In this document: in pieces, positions 47,130 to 58,559 of the stretch
Numbering within the stretch: the first letter of the stretch is position 1
Layout: each line of letters starts with the position of its first letter
Source: Galeopsis tetrahit
Taxonomy: Eukaryota; Streptophyta; Magnoliopsida; Lamiales; Lamiaceae
Assembly (NCBI GenBank): GCA_963675135.1
Contig: OY776120.1
Coordinates: forward strand, 26,874,001-26,938,000
Direction of reading: 5' to 3'
Length of the DNA: 64,000 bases
The notes under the pieces: generated by a model
Database searches by the model: none
Seen by the model: the letters and a program-made list of their open reading frames with translations, nothing else
Told to the model about the DNA's origin: nothing
Program-made: the position numbers and the translations under genes

Positions 47130-47477
47130 ATTTTATTAGATGTTAGTTACACAAAAAAAACTGCATCTACTCCAAAATAATTAATGCTCCTCTATATATA
47201 TGAAAAAAAAATTAAAAATTCTCTGCATCTACTCCAAACTAATTAATTAATTTATTTGGAATATATTTATTTATTATTATTATTTGATAAAATGATGAAA
47301 TTATAATTAAATTTAGTTATACATTTCAATTAATAGAGGAAAATAAGATTCACATAATTAACATCGATCATTCATAACGTGGTGTTATTTGCTCTATTTT
47401 TTTAATATATATAAAGGAAAGATAGTGATGTGGCATGATGATGTGACATCTTTTAATATATTGTAAAGTTGAAACTT

Positions 47478-47596
47478 TTTTTTTTTTGATGGAAAGTTAA
47501 ATACCCATCCCTTTTTTTTCCCCTCCCCATGACTCGAACCCAGGACCTAAGGCCTAGGTAGTGGTGCTCTAACCACTTGAGCTATCCCACTTTGTC
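47478..47596 (-). mobile_element. tRNA-derived SINE with 15-bp target duplication
   Basis: On the minus strand: GGGATAGCTCAAGTGGTTAG (A box), then GGGTTCGAGTCATGGG (B box), an A-rich spacer and a terminal A-run. Flanks GTAAAGTTGAAACTT at 47463-47477 and 47597-47611 are identical. There is no acceptor-stem pairing or anticodon arm fit, so it is a SINE and not a tRNA gene. It sits in the right arm of the Mutator-type element. Confidence 0.85.
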
Positions 47597-47997
47597 GTAA
47601 AGTTGAAACTTAAAGGATTTATTTTGAAATGTTTCAAACTTATAGGACTAAAATAAAAAATTTCCCACTAGATCTTGAATTGGAGCTGAATAGTAGTAGG
47701 AATAGCTATTCTTGCAAGCCTAATCAAGTTTAATTGAGCTCACACAATATTACAATTTGACTCATAATATGCTAATTATATATACATATTTTTTATGTAT
47801 AAATAAAATAAAAATGTTTAATTAATGTTTGTAAGTTATCTAGCCGAGTCGAGATTGAGTGTTTCAAGTTTTTCCTCAAGTTCAGCTCGAGTTTAGACAA
47901 AAATAAGCTTGATCGAACTTGAGCTTCTAGTTTTCTAGTTGAATCAAATTCGAGTTCAACACTACTAGACTCGGTTCATTCACACCCCCTATATATA

Positions 47998-48621
47998 GGG
48001 GTGTGCACCGGTCCAAAATCGGACCGGGACCGAAATCTTACCAAATGGTCGGACTGGAGACCGGACCGTAATCTATCCGGTCCAGACCGGATCGGATCGG
48101 AAAATTTCGGTTCGGTCCGAGTTTGGACCGGATTTTTTTTTTTAAGTTTTTTTTTTTTTTTTTTTTTAAGTTTATGGAGGCAAGAACAAGATTGATGAAT
48201 TTGTGTATGAAAATCAAAGTGTTGCTCTTTATTTTAAATCAATCTACGTCAATGTGAATTTTATTTACATTATTATTAATGATCTTTTGACCCTATAAAT
48301 AAATTAAATATATTCGTTAAATTATATATTTGAAAAAATGTAATAGATCTCAACAATAAATTAAATATGTTCGTTAAATTATATATTTGAAAAAATGTAA
48401 TAGATCTCAACAATTTTACCTCACATCCTCCCCGGCCAATTACTTGGTTTTGAAAAATAAGTGAGAGTGTATTAGTAAAAAAATATTAAATTAAAAAAAA
48501 AAAAATTCTGGTCCGGATTGAAAAACCGGAATCCAAAATTTGAAGGACCGAAGACCAGACCGGAAACTACCGGTCCGGTTCCGGTCTTTTTTCCGGTCCG
48601 GTCTTATTTTGTGCACTCCTA
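47998..48621. mobile_element. hAT-type MITE with CCGGTCC-rich ends
   Basis: The left end GGGGTGTGCACCGGTCC is mirrored by CCGGTC...GTGCACTCCTA at the right. Flanks CCTATATATA occur at 47988-47997 and 48622-48631 (8-10 bp duplication). Subterminal CCGGTCC/GGACCGG motifs recur many times at both ends. It appears to have landed at the tip (GGTTCATTCACACCCC, 47973-47989) of an older MITE. Confidence 0.7.
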
Positions 48622-48631
48622 CCTATATATA

Positions 48632-49019
48632 GTCGGAAATTAAGGTCGTGTCTCTTGACCTTAGTGGTGGGAGTAGATGAGGTTGTCAAGTTAAATGGTT
48701 AATTGAGGGTTCGTCTAAAGTCTCATATGCATCGGGGCAAATTCGTGTACTCGTTACGTTTTAATTAAAACTAGTGTCACACTATATTTCCTTGTGATTG
48801 TTTATATAACCTAAGAAATATTCAGTCTAATTAACTTAAATGTTTTCAGTTAAAGCTAGTTTTACGCTTCATCCATGTACAGTTGCATGGTGCAACAGGT
48901 GGATTGAAGACCGACTCTTGTAATTTTATATAAATGGCCACAACTCTAAAAATATATATACACATCATATTCTGAGTATGACTTGACTCGCCTATTTCAA
49001 TTCCTTCCATATAGTTAGT
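48632..49019. other. Spacer between MITE and gypsy remnant
   Basis: No gene or bounded element seen. Confidence 0.4.
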
Positions 49020-50665
49020 CATTTTCACATCCTGTTGTTTTTCCGTGGAAGTGGTCGCTTCTGGCTCTTTATCTTTTTTAAAGTAATCCTCATCAAAGAG
49101 ATTTTAGGATCATCTGTGGATTCTAGCTCTACTGTTAATCTGATTCTTCCAACGGGATGTGATACTACATCGCCAAAACCGACTATGGCATCCTCGCACT
49201 CCTCGACGTACTGATTGAAGTCGTCGATCTCGTTCAGTGTTTTCTTGAAAATGATGTTGGCGTTCGATCCAAAATCAACAAGAAGCCGATGAACTGTAAC
49301 TTCCATGATCCTCACCGAGATGATCAGCGCGTCGTTATGTGGTATCACTATACCATTAAGATCGTCCTCGAAAAATGACACTTGGTGGGAGAGAGGTTTC
49401 TCAATTACTGCGACTACTGATACTTGATGCACATTCTCTAGTGCCCTTTCTTCCATTTGACTGCGACAATTAGATAGGTTATTGCCCGCTTCCAAGCCCC
49501 CAATCGGACCCTCGATCACATATGTCGCATTCACATTATCCACGACCCTATCTTAGCGAACAGGTGGTGGTAGAGCCTAAATCCGCGCTTGTTGAGGTGG
49601 TCCTTGTATTCTCTACGGATTCTGGTTCTGAGCCTGGTTAGCGTTGTTATTCGGCCTACGCCTATTTTGCGGAGGACCATTCTGATCATTGTACTGGTCG
49701 TCGCGCCCACGAACCCTCTGTTATTATTCCCATTTCCAACTTCATTTCCCGCCGCTGGCCTAACATATTGCCCCAGACTTCCCTCCTCGTACAACTTGAA
49801 CAAGCAGATCAATAAGTCTCGACACTGCTTTTTCTCACTCTGCCAGCATTGGCCTTGCCGGGGGAAGTAAGTTTTGATTTTTCACCGCCTCAAAGGTGGC
49901 TCGTGGATTTAAACCTGCAACTTGTAAACTTTCTCTTATTGCTAGCACATCTACAGGTCCCTCAAAGGGTCTGAAATTTTATGGCCTTTGATAAGGCTGA
50001 TTCTGTGGTGGAGTCGGTGCGGGCACAATTGCTTGTTGTCGAGCAATAGGGGCAGGTGCCTGCACATGTGCTCGCCTGTTGTTGTTATTGTTGTTGTTTC
50101 CACAATTGTTCAGTCAGTTTTTCTTCGAACTCTCTGCCTGATTACCCTTTGAGGCTGGTTGCTGGGCACGCATCATTTCATCAATCTGTATGATGTCCCC
50201 AACACGATTTCTAAATTCAGCATAAGACTTTGGAAAGCGTAAGTTCACGTCCTTCCAAAGTCTCGACCCCACCTTTAATCCCCTAACGATTAAAATGATC
50301 TTGGAGTAGTAATTTATTGGTTCCCCATCCATCACAACATTCGTCGGCCCCTAGCCTCATATTCGCCAATCTTTGTTTTGATGTTGGGCAAGCAGCAATC
50401 GCATTGTAGTAGTTTAAGAATTCTTATCCCAGATGGACAAATGATGCAATTTTTCCCTCCAGTAGTATAGAGTACCAACGAATCAACGATGTGATCTGTC
50501 CCCCAATGTAAGTGAGAAGTTCCTACATTGGGCCACATCTGTGGCTCCCGCTGAAGCCATGTAATCCGTGTACTTAGATAGGTGTACACGTGGGTCTATT
50601 TCTCCATTATACGTCGGAATGGCCGGCACCTGAATTTTCTTCTCGATGGGGGCAGTGAGTATTAA
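49020..50665 (-). mobile_element. Decayed Ty3/gypsy gag-protease remnant
   Basis: Minus strand, broken over several frames. The gag N-part reads KIQVPAIPTYNGEIDPRVHL (about 50640-50580), then INYYSKIILIVRGLKVGS and FPKSYAEFRNRVGDIIQ (about 50320-50190). A linker with NNNNNNRRAHVQAPAP follows. Next are LNPRATFEAVKNQNLLPP and the protease context VHRLLVDFGSNANIIFKKT (about 49290-49230), where the family normally has D-T/S-G-S; Thr is replaced by Phe, so the protease is dead. VGFGDVV...PVGRIRLTVEL follows. No LTR, RT or integrase was found, so this is a fragment. Confidence 0.72.
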
Positions 50666-51676
50666 TACACTGAGTGGTGAAGTAGTGATTAGTGTAAAAA
50701 TTGCTCGAAATTCATGTGCTTAATTCGCATAATTTCATAGGATTTCATTGTAATATTTACATTAAATTGACTAATTACACTTGAAGTGGAGAAATGTTGT
50801 GTTTTGTTTATTTTGTAGGGAAAATGAACACTTTTATAGCAAAACGCGCATCGATTATATTATGAGGAATTATTTGAGAAAAAAGAAAATGGAATCATTA
50901 ATTTCAGCATTTATGACCCAATTGTAGACAACTCATTCCATATTTTATTGAGGCCCAATAGCAAGACCGAATTGGAGGAAAATGATATGCTGCAAGTAAA
51001 AAGCAAGCAACTTCAGGTAATTAAAATAAATCCTACCTCTATGCTAATTCTGTGTGGCCAACTGATGGAGAAAATGGGCAAGGGGCCACACACCTCAATT
51101 CTAACACACTCCTCACCACACTTATATATTTTAATAGTGATTGGTGTCAAACCTGAATTCATTTTGTTGAAACAGCTAGGGCATGTTTACTTTTGGTTTT
51201 AAAAACCAGTTTTTGGATTTCAAGATCCAAAATCCGTTTTACTTTGAGATTTAAAAATCGGTTTTTAAAATCCACTCAAAACCACCCCTATCAAACATAT
51301 TGATTTGACATAAAGTTATATCTATATAATACGGGAATGTTATAATGCCCACCGGTGGGCACTATTTTTTGTGTCCACCGCTTACGTGGCATGCCACATC
51401 ATTAAATTGTGTAATTTTAGATTATTTATTTATTTGGTATATTTTCCATAAAAATAGGAATTAAATATTTCCTTATCTTTTATCCTATATTTCCATGTAA
51501 ATAGGAATAAATTATTTCCATTAACAAATTAAAAAATAAGTTTTATATCCTTCCAGAATTAATATTTCGGTCCCAGAATTTTCTTTTACAAACATGAGTT
51601 TTAAATTCATTGACAAGGAGAAGGTTCATCGTTCTCCAACTACTTTGAGAGACGTAGCTCGATCCGGTGGTTACAG

Positions 51677-53185
51677 GTGTGTCGTTCTCCAACTTACTTT
51701 GCTTATGAAACAGATGATGCTGGGGTTTTTCTCAGATGTTTTTGGGCTGATGATGATTCTAGAAGATCATATGCATATTTTGGTGATGTTATAGTGTTTG
51801 ATACAACGTATAACACAAATAAGTATAGCATGGTCTTTGCCCCATTGGTTGGAGTCAACCATCATCGTTAGACTACTATGTTTGGTTGTGGATTGTTAAG
51901 TGATGAAAAGATAGATTCTTTTATCTGGTTATTTTCGAAGTTCTTAGAATGCATGCCAACCCAGACACCTCCACGTGTGATTATTACTGATCAGGATGCA
52001 ACAATATCACGAGCCATTTCAGTGGTGTTTCCTGATACTATGCATCGATTTTGTTTATGACATATACTTAACAAGTTTTCTGAGAAATTGAATGCTCGTG
52101 TATTCAAGGATCACTATCAACAACTATTACGTATTATTAAGTGGTCAGAATCAGTCGAGGAGTTCGAAAATCAGTGGTTGGAGTTGATGAATTCTACTGA
52201 GCTTAAACAGAATGAATGGTTGAGTAATATGTATGCAATTCGACATCGATAGGTGCCTGCATATTTTAGACACGTCTTTGCTGCCGGTATGTCGAATAGT
52301 CAGAGAGTTGAAAGTAACCATTCTTTTTTTAAGCGCTATGTTAACCATAAAAACTCTTTGGTGGATTTTATTACTCGTTTCAATAGAGCAATTGTTCACC
52401 AAAGGCATGAAGAGTTAATTGCAAATCACATTGATTGCAATGAAGTACCACGTATGGCTACAGGATTTTTGATGGAGAAACAAATGTCCTCAATCTATAC
52501 AAAAACTATATTTTTATTGTTTCAAAAGGAGTTGCAGGACAGTATGATGTATATTTGCAAATTGATTTCGAGCACAGATGAAACTCTTATATATACAGTG
52601 GAACGTTTTGAGATAGGGAAAATATTTAATCGGCATCGTAAGTTAACACATCACGTGTCCTCTGATTTAGTTTCATGTAGTTGTCAGTTATTTGATTTTG
52701 ATGGATATCCATGTCGTCATATGCTTTGTTGGATGAAAGTTACTCAAGTAATGATGTTGCCAGATAAGTATATTGTGAATAGATGGACTAAGAAGGCAAA
52801 AAGTTTTATAGTTGATGGGTTAACACCTTCTCCAGTAGAAGATCAATCTTTCATTTCAAGGCGTAGGTCATTGGCCCAAGTTGCAATGCATCTAGTTGAT
52901 GAATGTTCTTTAACAAAGGCTCGCACCGATTTTTTGATTGAAGAACTACAAAATTTAAAGAAAAGGGCAACATAAATTGATGATGGTGGTGAAAATAATA
53001 TACAAATAAATGTAAGGAGTCATGAGGTTTCACATGTTGTTCAGGACCCACATCACGTGCGTACTAAAGGATGTGGCAAATGACTTAAATCATCAAAGGA
53101 GATAGCAATGACACAAAGCAGTAGGACATGTAGTGTTTGCAGTCAAAGCGGCCATGATAAACGAACATGTCCTGATCTCGACTAA
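51677..53185 (+). pseudogene. FAR1/FHY3-type MULE transposase, five in-frame stops
   Basis: One reading frame runs from about 51677 to TAA 53183-53185, interrupted at 51869, 52058, 52250, 52973 and 53081. Blocks: YETDDAGVFLRCFWADD, DVIVFDTTYNTNKYSMVFAP (first catalytic Asp), PRVIITDQDATISRAI (second Asp), FPDTMHRFCL, NSQRVESNHSFFKRYV (catalytic Glu), the SWIM finger region CSCQLFDFDGYPCRHML and a C-terminal knuckle CSVCSQSGHDKRTC. The DDE triad and SWIM cysteines are all present, so loss of function comes from the stops. The N-terminal FAR1 DNA-binding domain is shortened and partly duplicated (VHRSPT and its neighbour at 51620-51690). Confidence 0.88.
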
Positions 53186-53919
53186 AATAAACCAACATGC
53201 CCCGATCTACACACTACGTACGTTATTTATTTATTTATATTTTTTATTTTTCTTTGTTTATTTTTTAAGTTAACGCAACTATCATGATTTGTAATATGTC
53301 ATAGTTACATTAATCATTCATGTCAGAACCATACTATCCAGAATTTTTCCATGGCAGTACGTAGGGAACAGCTGGATGAGTATCAACTTTACGGAGCATG
53401 TTACTGTCAATTTGTATCTTATTTATGTTTTTTTTGAATGTTGCGTATTAAATTGAGTTTTTTTGTTTCTCTATAAATCAAAGTATTCAGAATTTTCTCA
53501 TGTCACAGTATCAACTCTGTAATTATATCCATTGTAGCAGAGCTTGTAAATAATTGAAGATACCATACACATTCATTCTACGCCTGTAAAACATATGCAT
53601 AAGTAAAGTTTTCGCAAAAAAAAAAAAAAAATTACATAACAATAGAAATGAAAGTATGACCCGTCAAAAAAAAAAAAAAACAAAAAAAAGTATGGAAATC
53701 CCAATGAAAGCAAAGTAAAAAATGAATAAGCAGACCCCTTAGGATCTAAAACATAAATCTGAGGTCGATCCGCATGAAAAACAGCATGAAAGGATATGCG
53801 TATTTTTTAATTTATTAATGGTGTAACAAGAATTTTTTAAATGAATCATCTTTGTAACAGGAATTTATCAGTGTACGTGTGTTTAAATGAATCATCTTTG
53901 TAAAAACTCATGTTTGTAA
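53186..53919. other. 3' non-coding part of the MULE
   Basis: AT-rich sequence between the transposase stop and the right TIR. A-runs at about 53617-53630 and 53666-53680 suggest small retro-insertions or slippage. No gene. Confidence 0.5.
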
Positions 53920-54503
53920 AAGAAAATTCTGGGACCGAAATATTAATTCTGGAAGGATATAAAACTTATTTTTTAATTTGTTAATGGAATTATGGAAATA
54001 ATTTATTCCTATTTACATGGAAATATAGGATAAAAGATAAGTAAATATTTTATTCCTATTTTTATGGAAAATATTCCAAATAAATAAATAATCTAAAATT
54101 ACACAATTTAATGATGTGGCATGCCACATAAGCGGTGAAAACAAAAAAATAGTGCCCACCGGTGGGCATTATAACATTCCCGCTATACAATATTACTTCC
54201 ATCATTATATTCTTTCTCAACAATAATATAATAATACTATAATAATATAATAATATAATAATACAATAATGTAATGCATTTAATCATTACACAATTAACT
54301 AATCATTATAATCTCAACAAACAATAATATAATAATATAAACTCATTCAATCTTACAACTTGATTTGACATAAAGTTAAATCCTCCACTATTCCAAAATT
54401 CAAAAGAAACACTCATATTACTATTTATCGGGATTTAAAAAATCAGAATTTCAAAAACCCGATTTTTAAAATCACCCAAAACCCAAAGTAAACATCCCAT
54501 AGA

Positions 54504-55263
54504 GTTTCTATGGGGATTGACCACAATTCAACAGATTCATTAACATCTAACTGATTAAATAATTTGTCGTTGATCACCATGCATGTTTTCAAGGTAAAGG
54601 AAGAGAGAAGAATAATAGTTTAGGAAGGTTTTTTTTTCATTTTTTTTTAAAAGAGAAATAAATGATAGATGATGCTTAATTGGTTGGGAAAACTGGGTAA
54701 AATATGTGTTAACCAATTTTGTTAGTTTAATAACTAATACGTATAACAATTACGGAGTAATATATTATTTTAGTGAAACCGCTAATATTATTAAACTAAC
54801 ACCATTTGTTCCGAAGGAATCTATTACACCCTAAGTATGCACACATTTTAATAACTATTCAAATGTATAATGATCAAATGGTATTTTGATGAATTGTTTT
54901 GTAAACATTTTGAATAACAAAAAAAAAAAAAATGGTTGAATTGAGGGTTGTGTGGAGCAAAATAATGACATTTTGTATAAATATATGAATTGTGAGGTTA
55001 AAATTAAAAAAGATATCTTATTTTAATTTAAGGTGTGCAAACTCATATATGACCGTCCCAATAAAACAATTGTATGCAAATTCATATGAAATTGGAGGGA
55101 GTACATTTTAGTGAAACAACTAATATCATAAAAAATACACACAAGATGCAAATTGTAAAACTGGTTTACATAAAACTGTCAAAAAAAAAAAAAGAGTAAG
55201 AATTCATACATGAGACAGTTTAATTTACTATATATATATCATATATGTCCAATGAAGTTATGA
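54504..55263. other. AT-rich spacer
   Basis: No gene or clear element; only short ORFs and A-runs. Confidence 0.45.
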
Positions 55264-55273
55264 AGCCCCAACT

Positions 55274-55616
55274 AGGGCCGTAAATGAGTCGAGGCGAGTC
55301 GAACGCGATGCAGTTCAAGCTTGTTTGAAATATTATCGAGCTTTGAAATTAGTGTTTAGGCTTGTTTGATAATTAAACGAGTCGAGCTCGAACGAGCTTT
55401 ATTCAAGCCGAACACGAGCCGAGCTCGAATAGTTTGACATTTTTACACTAAATTTATCTTTTTTTTACTTATCGAGCTCGAGCCGAGCTTTGGACCATTC
55501 CGAACGTAAATATATGTTCAAGTTTGTTTGATATCTATGTCGAACCGAGCTCAAACGAGCTTATACCGAACGATCTCGAATCAAGTATCGAATAGCTTGA
55601 TTTGATTTTCAGCCCT
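55274..55616. mobile_element. hAT-type MITE with GAGCTCGA-rich interior
   Basis: AGGGCCGTAAATGAGTCGAG at the left and GATTTTCAGCCCT at the right are inverted ends. Flanks AGCCCCAACT (55264-55273 and 55617-55626) are identical over 10 bp. The interior repeats CGAGCTCGA/TCGAGC-like motifs on both strands. Length is 343 bp. Confidence 0.75.
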
Positions 55617-55916
55617 AGCCCCAACTGAATTATGTGTATTAAAAGGAAAGTAAGTACGATTCAAAATATTAAAGTAATGTTTAATCTTGTGTATGAGAAT
55701 GTTTCATGGAATTAGATGTGAGTTGAGTAACATCAGGTCAGTTTGAGTTGAGCGTGGATTCATGGAGAAACTGTTCAGATTTAGGCGAATTGAGATTTGG
55801 TAATTCATTGGAGATGTTTCAAATGACTTAATTAGTGTAGTTAGCATATAAGGGAACAACAAATGAGGTTTAGTGACATGTGCTCTAGCCGATTGAATGA
55901 TCAGGTCGGAATGAAG

Positions 55917-57049
55917 CACCACAAAATATTGCCCAAAAGGCATCGGCAAATGGCATCGGCAGGCCGGCCGATGCGAAAAGGGGACGGCATTTAATGCCCG
56001 ATGCAAAATGGCATCGGCAGTGGGCCCCGATGCCATTTGGCATCGGCATTTAATGCCCGATGCAAAATGGCATCGGCAGTGGGCCCCGATGCCATTTGGT
56101 AACGGCCCCCGATGCAAAATGGCATCGGCAGTGGGCCCGATGCCTTCCCCGATGCCCTAATTAAATATAAAACCCCCCTCTTCCCTCTTCCAGAACGTTA
56201 CAGCCGTGCCCTCCTCCCCCAAATTGAAGCTTTGCGTTTTTTGGCCATCCCCACTCAAAAATCACCTTCGTTTGCGGATCGAACTCGATTTTTGGCCATT
56301 TGTGTTCTACATTTCGACGGGAGCATTTCTACGGTAATTTTTTTCGTTTTCATTGGTTAAATTTGAAGTTATATGTGTATATATAGTTTTAGTATATATA
56401 TGTATATATATGCATATATGTTGTATGTATATATAAAATTGTTAGAATTGTTAATTTTTATGCATGCATGTGTTAATTGTAAGAATTTATAAATTGTTAA
56501 TTAATTATGTTGTGTTTATAAGCATGTATTTATATGTACGTATGTTTTAATAATTAAGTTATATGAATTTATTTGTTAATTAGAGTGTTAGAATTATATT
56601 TGTGTTATATGTCTATATATATGAATTTATTTGTTAATTAGGGTGTTAGAATAATTATTAGAATATAATTAGAATTATATTAATTGATTTTAATAGAGTT
56701 GGAAATGAGACGTTGGTTGTTTGTGTGTTTGTAGACGTCGATTGACATGGATTATTCAATTCGTAGTTGGATGTATAGTCCAAGATTAGTGAATGGGATT
56801 ATGAACCCTGGATTTGTTAGTGGAATAAATGGATTTATTGAATTTGCTACTAGTAATCCGAATTCGATGTGGGAGGGAAAAATTAGGTGTCCTTGTTCGA
56901 AAGCTAGATGTCGAAATCAAACTTATAGAGATCCTAATGAAGTTAAATCTCATTTATATCGAAATGGTTTTACACTGAATTATTATAATTGGATTTATCA
57001 CGGGGAAGAGATTTGGGGTCCACGTCCGTATCAAAACATTAATGAATAA
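55917..57049 (+). mobile_element. CACTA (En/Spm) fragment with GC-rich subterminal repeats
   Basis: A degenerate start CACCACAAAATATTGCCC at 55917 resembles CACTA ends. From 55939 to 56155 the motifs GGCATCGG and CCGATGC recur over a dozen times on both strands, the dense subterminal repeats typical of CACTA elements. They are followed by a leader exon, a GT-AG intron (about 56334-56733) and the transposase-associated ORF. No matching right end was found, so the 3' limit is arbitrary. Confidence 0.65.
56747..57049 (+). CDS. Transposase-associated domain protein fragment of a CACTA element
   Basis: 100 aa matching the transposase-associated domain that starts CACTA TNP2-type proteins: SWMYSPRLVNGIMNPGFVSG, FIEFATSNP, IRCPCSKARCRN and VKSHLYRNGFTLNYYNWIYH. 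The Cys pairs (CPC, C) and His fit the zinc-binding pattern of that domain, with a two-residue insertion in CPCSKARC. The frame stops at 57047-57049 with no TNP2 catalytic domain behind it, so this is a truncated transposon gene and not a host gene. Confidence 0.75.
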   Translation: MDYSIRSWMYSPRLVNGIMNPGFVSGINGFIEFATSNPNSMWEGKIRCPCSKARCRNQTYRDPNEVKSHLYRNGFTLNYYNWIYHGEEIWGPRPYQNINE

Positions 57050-58196
57050 TTGGATTTAAGCAATTATATTTCAGTTACAGAACTATTGAGTGATTAAATA
57101 CTGAAAGTTGTGAGAATTCTCACATTGAGTGTATTTGAGCTTGTTGAAATATCTTGATTTTATTCTCGTTTGTTGATTGGTTGAATAAGTAAGAGCTCAT
57201 CATAATATCGTAGACGTAGATTATTTGATCGAACAACTAATATTTTTGTGTTATAGCTAGCTAGATCAATTTTTTTTTTTTTTTTGCTTCTTTGATATAT
57301 AATTTCATATTCTAAATTTGGTATTGTTTAATGGAAGGTTGATATGATGTGAGGTAATGGAATGAAAATAATTATTTGATTCCCCATTTATTGAGAATCC
57401 GGCCACATTCCTCTATCTATATTACAGTAATTTCTTGGTGTCTATCCTTTTCAATTCATGTGGAAGTATGTGAGTGTAGAGATAGATATATAGCACTACT
57501 GCACTAGCAAAATATATATAGGAATAAGTGAGATATGAGCCACGGATATTGGCAAACAGGTTTAAAAACAGTACCTTAATTGCGATGTTAATTAATTGTG
57601 TGTGTGTTGTCTCTATTTTGACCCTTGAAACACACTCTATTTCATGACCACAAACTTTGTATTAGCCAATCTCAGTAATGTGATCGATTTACACACATGT
57701 TGCCAATGTTGACTTGGATTAAATAGCTGTCCGGCCATTTTTAGGGGTTGTGACTTGTGATTCATTATTTGGTTGATAATGACGACATATATACAAGCTA
57801 AACAGATTTGTTAATTAATTTCCTAAGAAGCCAACATAATATTTAATCCCATATAAAATACTAAATAAATACTAAAACTATCCTACAAAACTAAATGTCG
57901 CTGCATCTGTACCCTCACTAACAATGAGGGAAAATAATTTAGCCATAACTAAAGCAAAATAAATTTTTGAGAGGAATCCGACATGGAGACGTACGTTTTA
58001 GGTTACACATGATTATAAATCGTCTTGATGTTTCCTGCGACTTTGGGACGTAATTGGAAAAGTTAACTAAAATTTAAAACGTAATTTGAAAACTTAACTT
58101 TTTTGAGATGTTTTTGAAAAAAATTGAAAAGTTATAAGACATAAAAAAAATGATTTCTCTCCATCTTTGAATCATATAGATTCTATTAGGATCTAA
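57050..58196. other. AT-rich region without a gene
   Basis: No coding region or bounded element is supported. A T-run lies at about 57270-57285. Confidence 0.4.
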
Positions 58197-58225
58197 CTAG
58201 ATGAGCACCCGCGTATTACGCGAAA
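58197..58225 (-). mobile_element. Possible Helitron 3' terminus
   Basis: On the minus strand a CGCG-TAATA-CGCG hairpin is followed about ten bases later by CTAG and then T, the hairpin-CTRR|T layout of Helitron 3' ends. The body would extend to higher coordinates. No 5' TC end was located. Confidence 0.4.
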
Positions 58226-58559
58226 TGTCAATAAAAATAATTATTTATAATATATTATATTTAAATAATTTTAAAAAATTCAAAGAAAATTGAGAAGCAC
58301 AACAAATGAAACGGGAAATTTTCTTAATATAACCTTTAATTAATATGCAAATTATCTTTTAAAAAATGCTTATTAGTATATAGGTGAATTAAAATTCAGT
58401 AAATTCTATCAATGAAAAGAAGATTATTAATTGTGAAGAAATTGGTATTACATAATTTAGGAAATTAGTAACATTACAAATTTAAATGATTTTGATTGAT
58501 ATTGAATTATTTAGACAAAATCAATCACTAACATTGAAATTAATATTATATAAATGATA

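Larger units (their letters stand above)
38066..47666. mobile_element. Mutator-type inverted-repeat element (9-bp duplication), host of LTR element and SINE
   Basis: The left arm starts GGGAAATTTTTTATTTTAG at 38066 and the right arm ends in its reverse complement at 47666. Similarity continues for about 250 bp (TCACTATCTCTCC-TATATATATTTAAAA on both arms). Perfect 9-bp flanks ACTAGATCT (38057-38065 and 47667-47675) mark a Mutator-type insertion. Subtracting the LTR element, the SINE and their duplications leaves an original element of about 1.35 kb with no coding capacity, whose middle (38310-39012) is extremely AT-rich. Confidence 0.82.
51331..54182. mobile_element. Mutator-like element (MULE) with long TIRs and FAR1-type transposase
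   Basis: 2.85 kb. TIRs of about 265 bp (51331-51600 and 53920-54182) are nearly identical and contain the palindromes GCCCACCGGTGGGC and TGGCATGCCA. Flanks CTATATAAT (51322-51330) and CTATACAAT (54183-54191) are a 9-bp duplication with one mismatch. The interior encodes a degenerate FAR1/FHY3-type transposase on the plus strand. Confidence 0.9.
51179..54498. mobile_element. Outer inverted-repeat element hosting a MULE
   Basis: GGGCATGTTTACTTTTGG at the left and CCAAAGTAAACATCCC at the right are inverted ends; the inner arms (TTTTAAAAACC-type) also pair. The target duplication is not clear (CTA against ATA), so the superfamily is open. The MULE is nested inside, and a TAA-rich microsatellite (about 54223-54272) follows it. 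Confidence 0.55.

Noticed and set aside
47500..47590. tRNA gene on the minus strand
   Set aside because: A and B boxes are present, but there is no paired acceptor stem, the spacing and anticodon arm do not fit, and a poly(A) tail and target duplication show it is a SINE.
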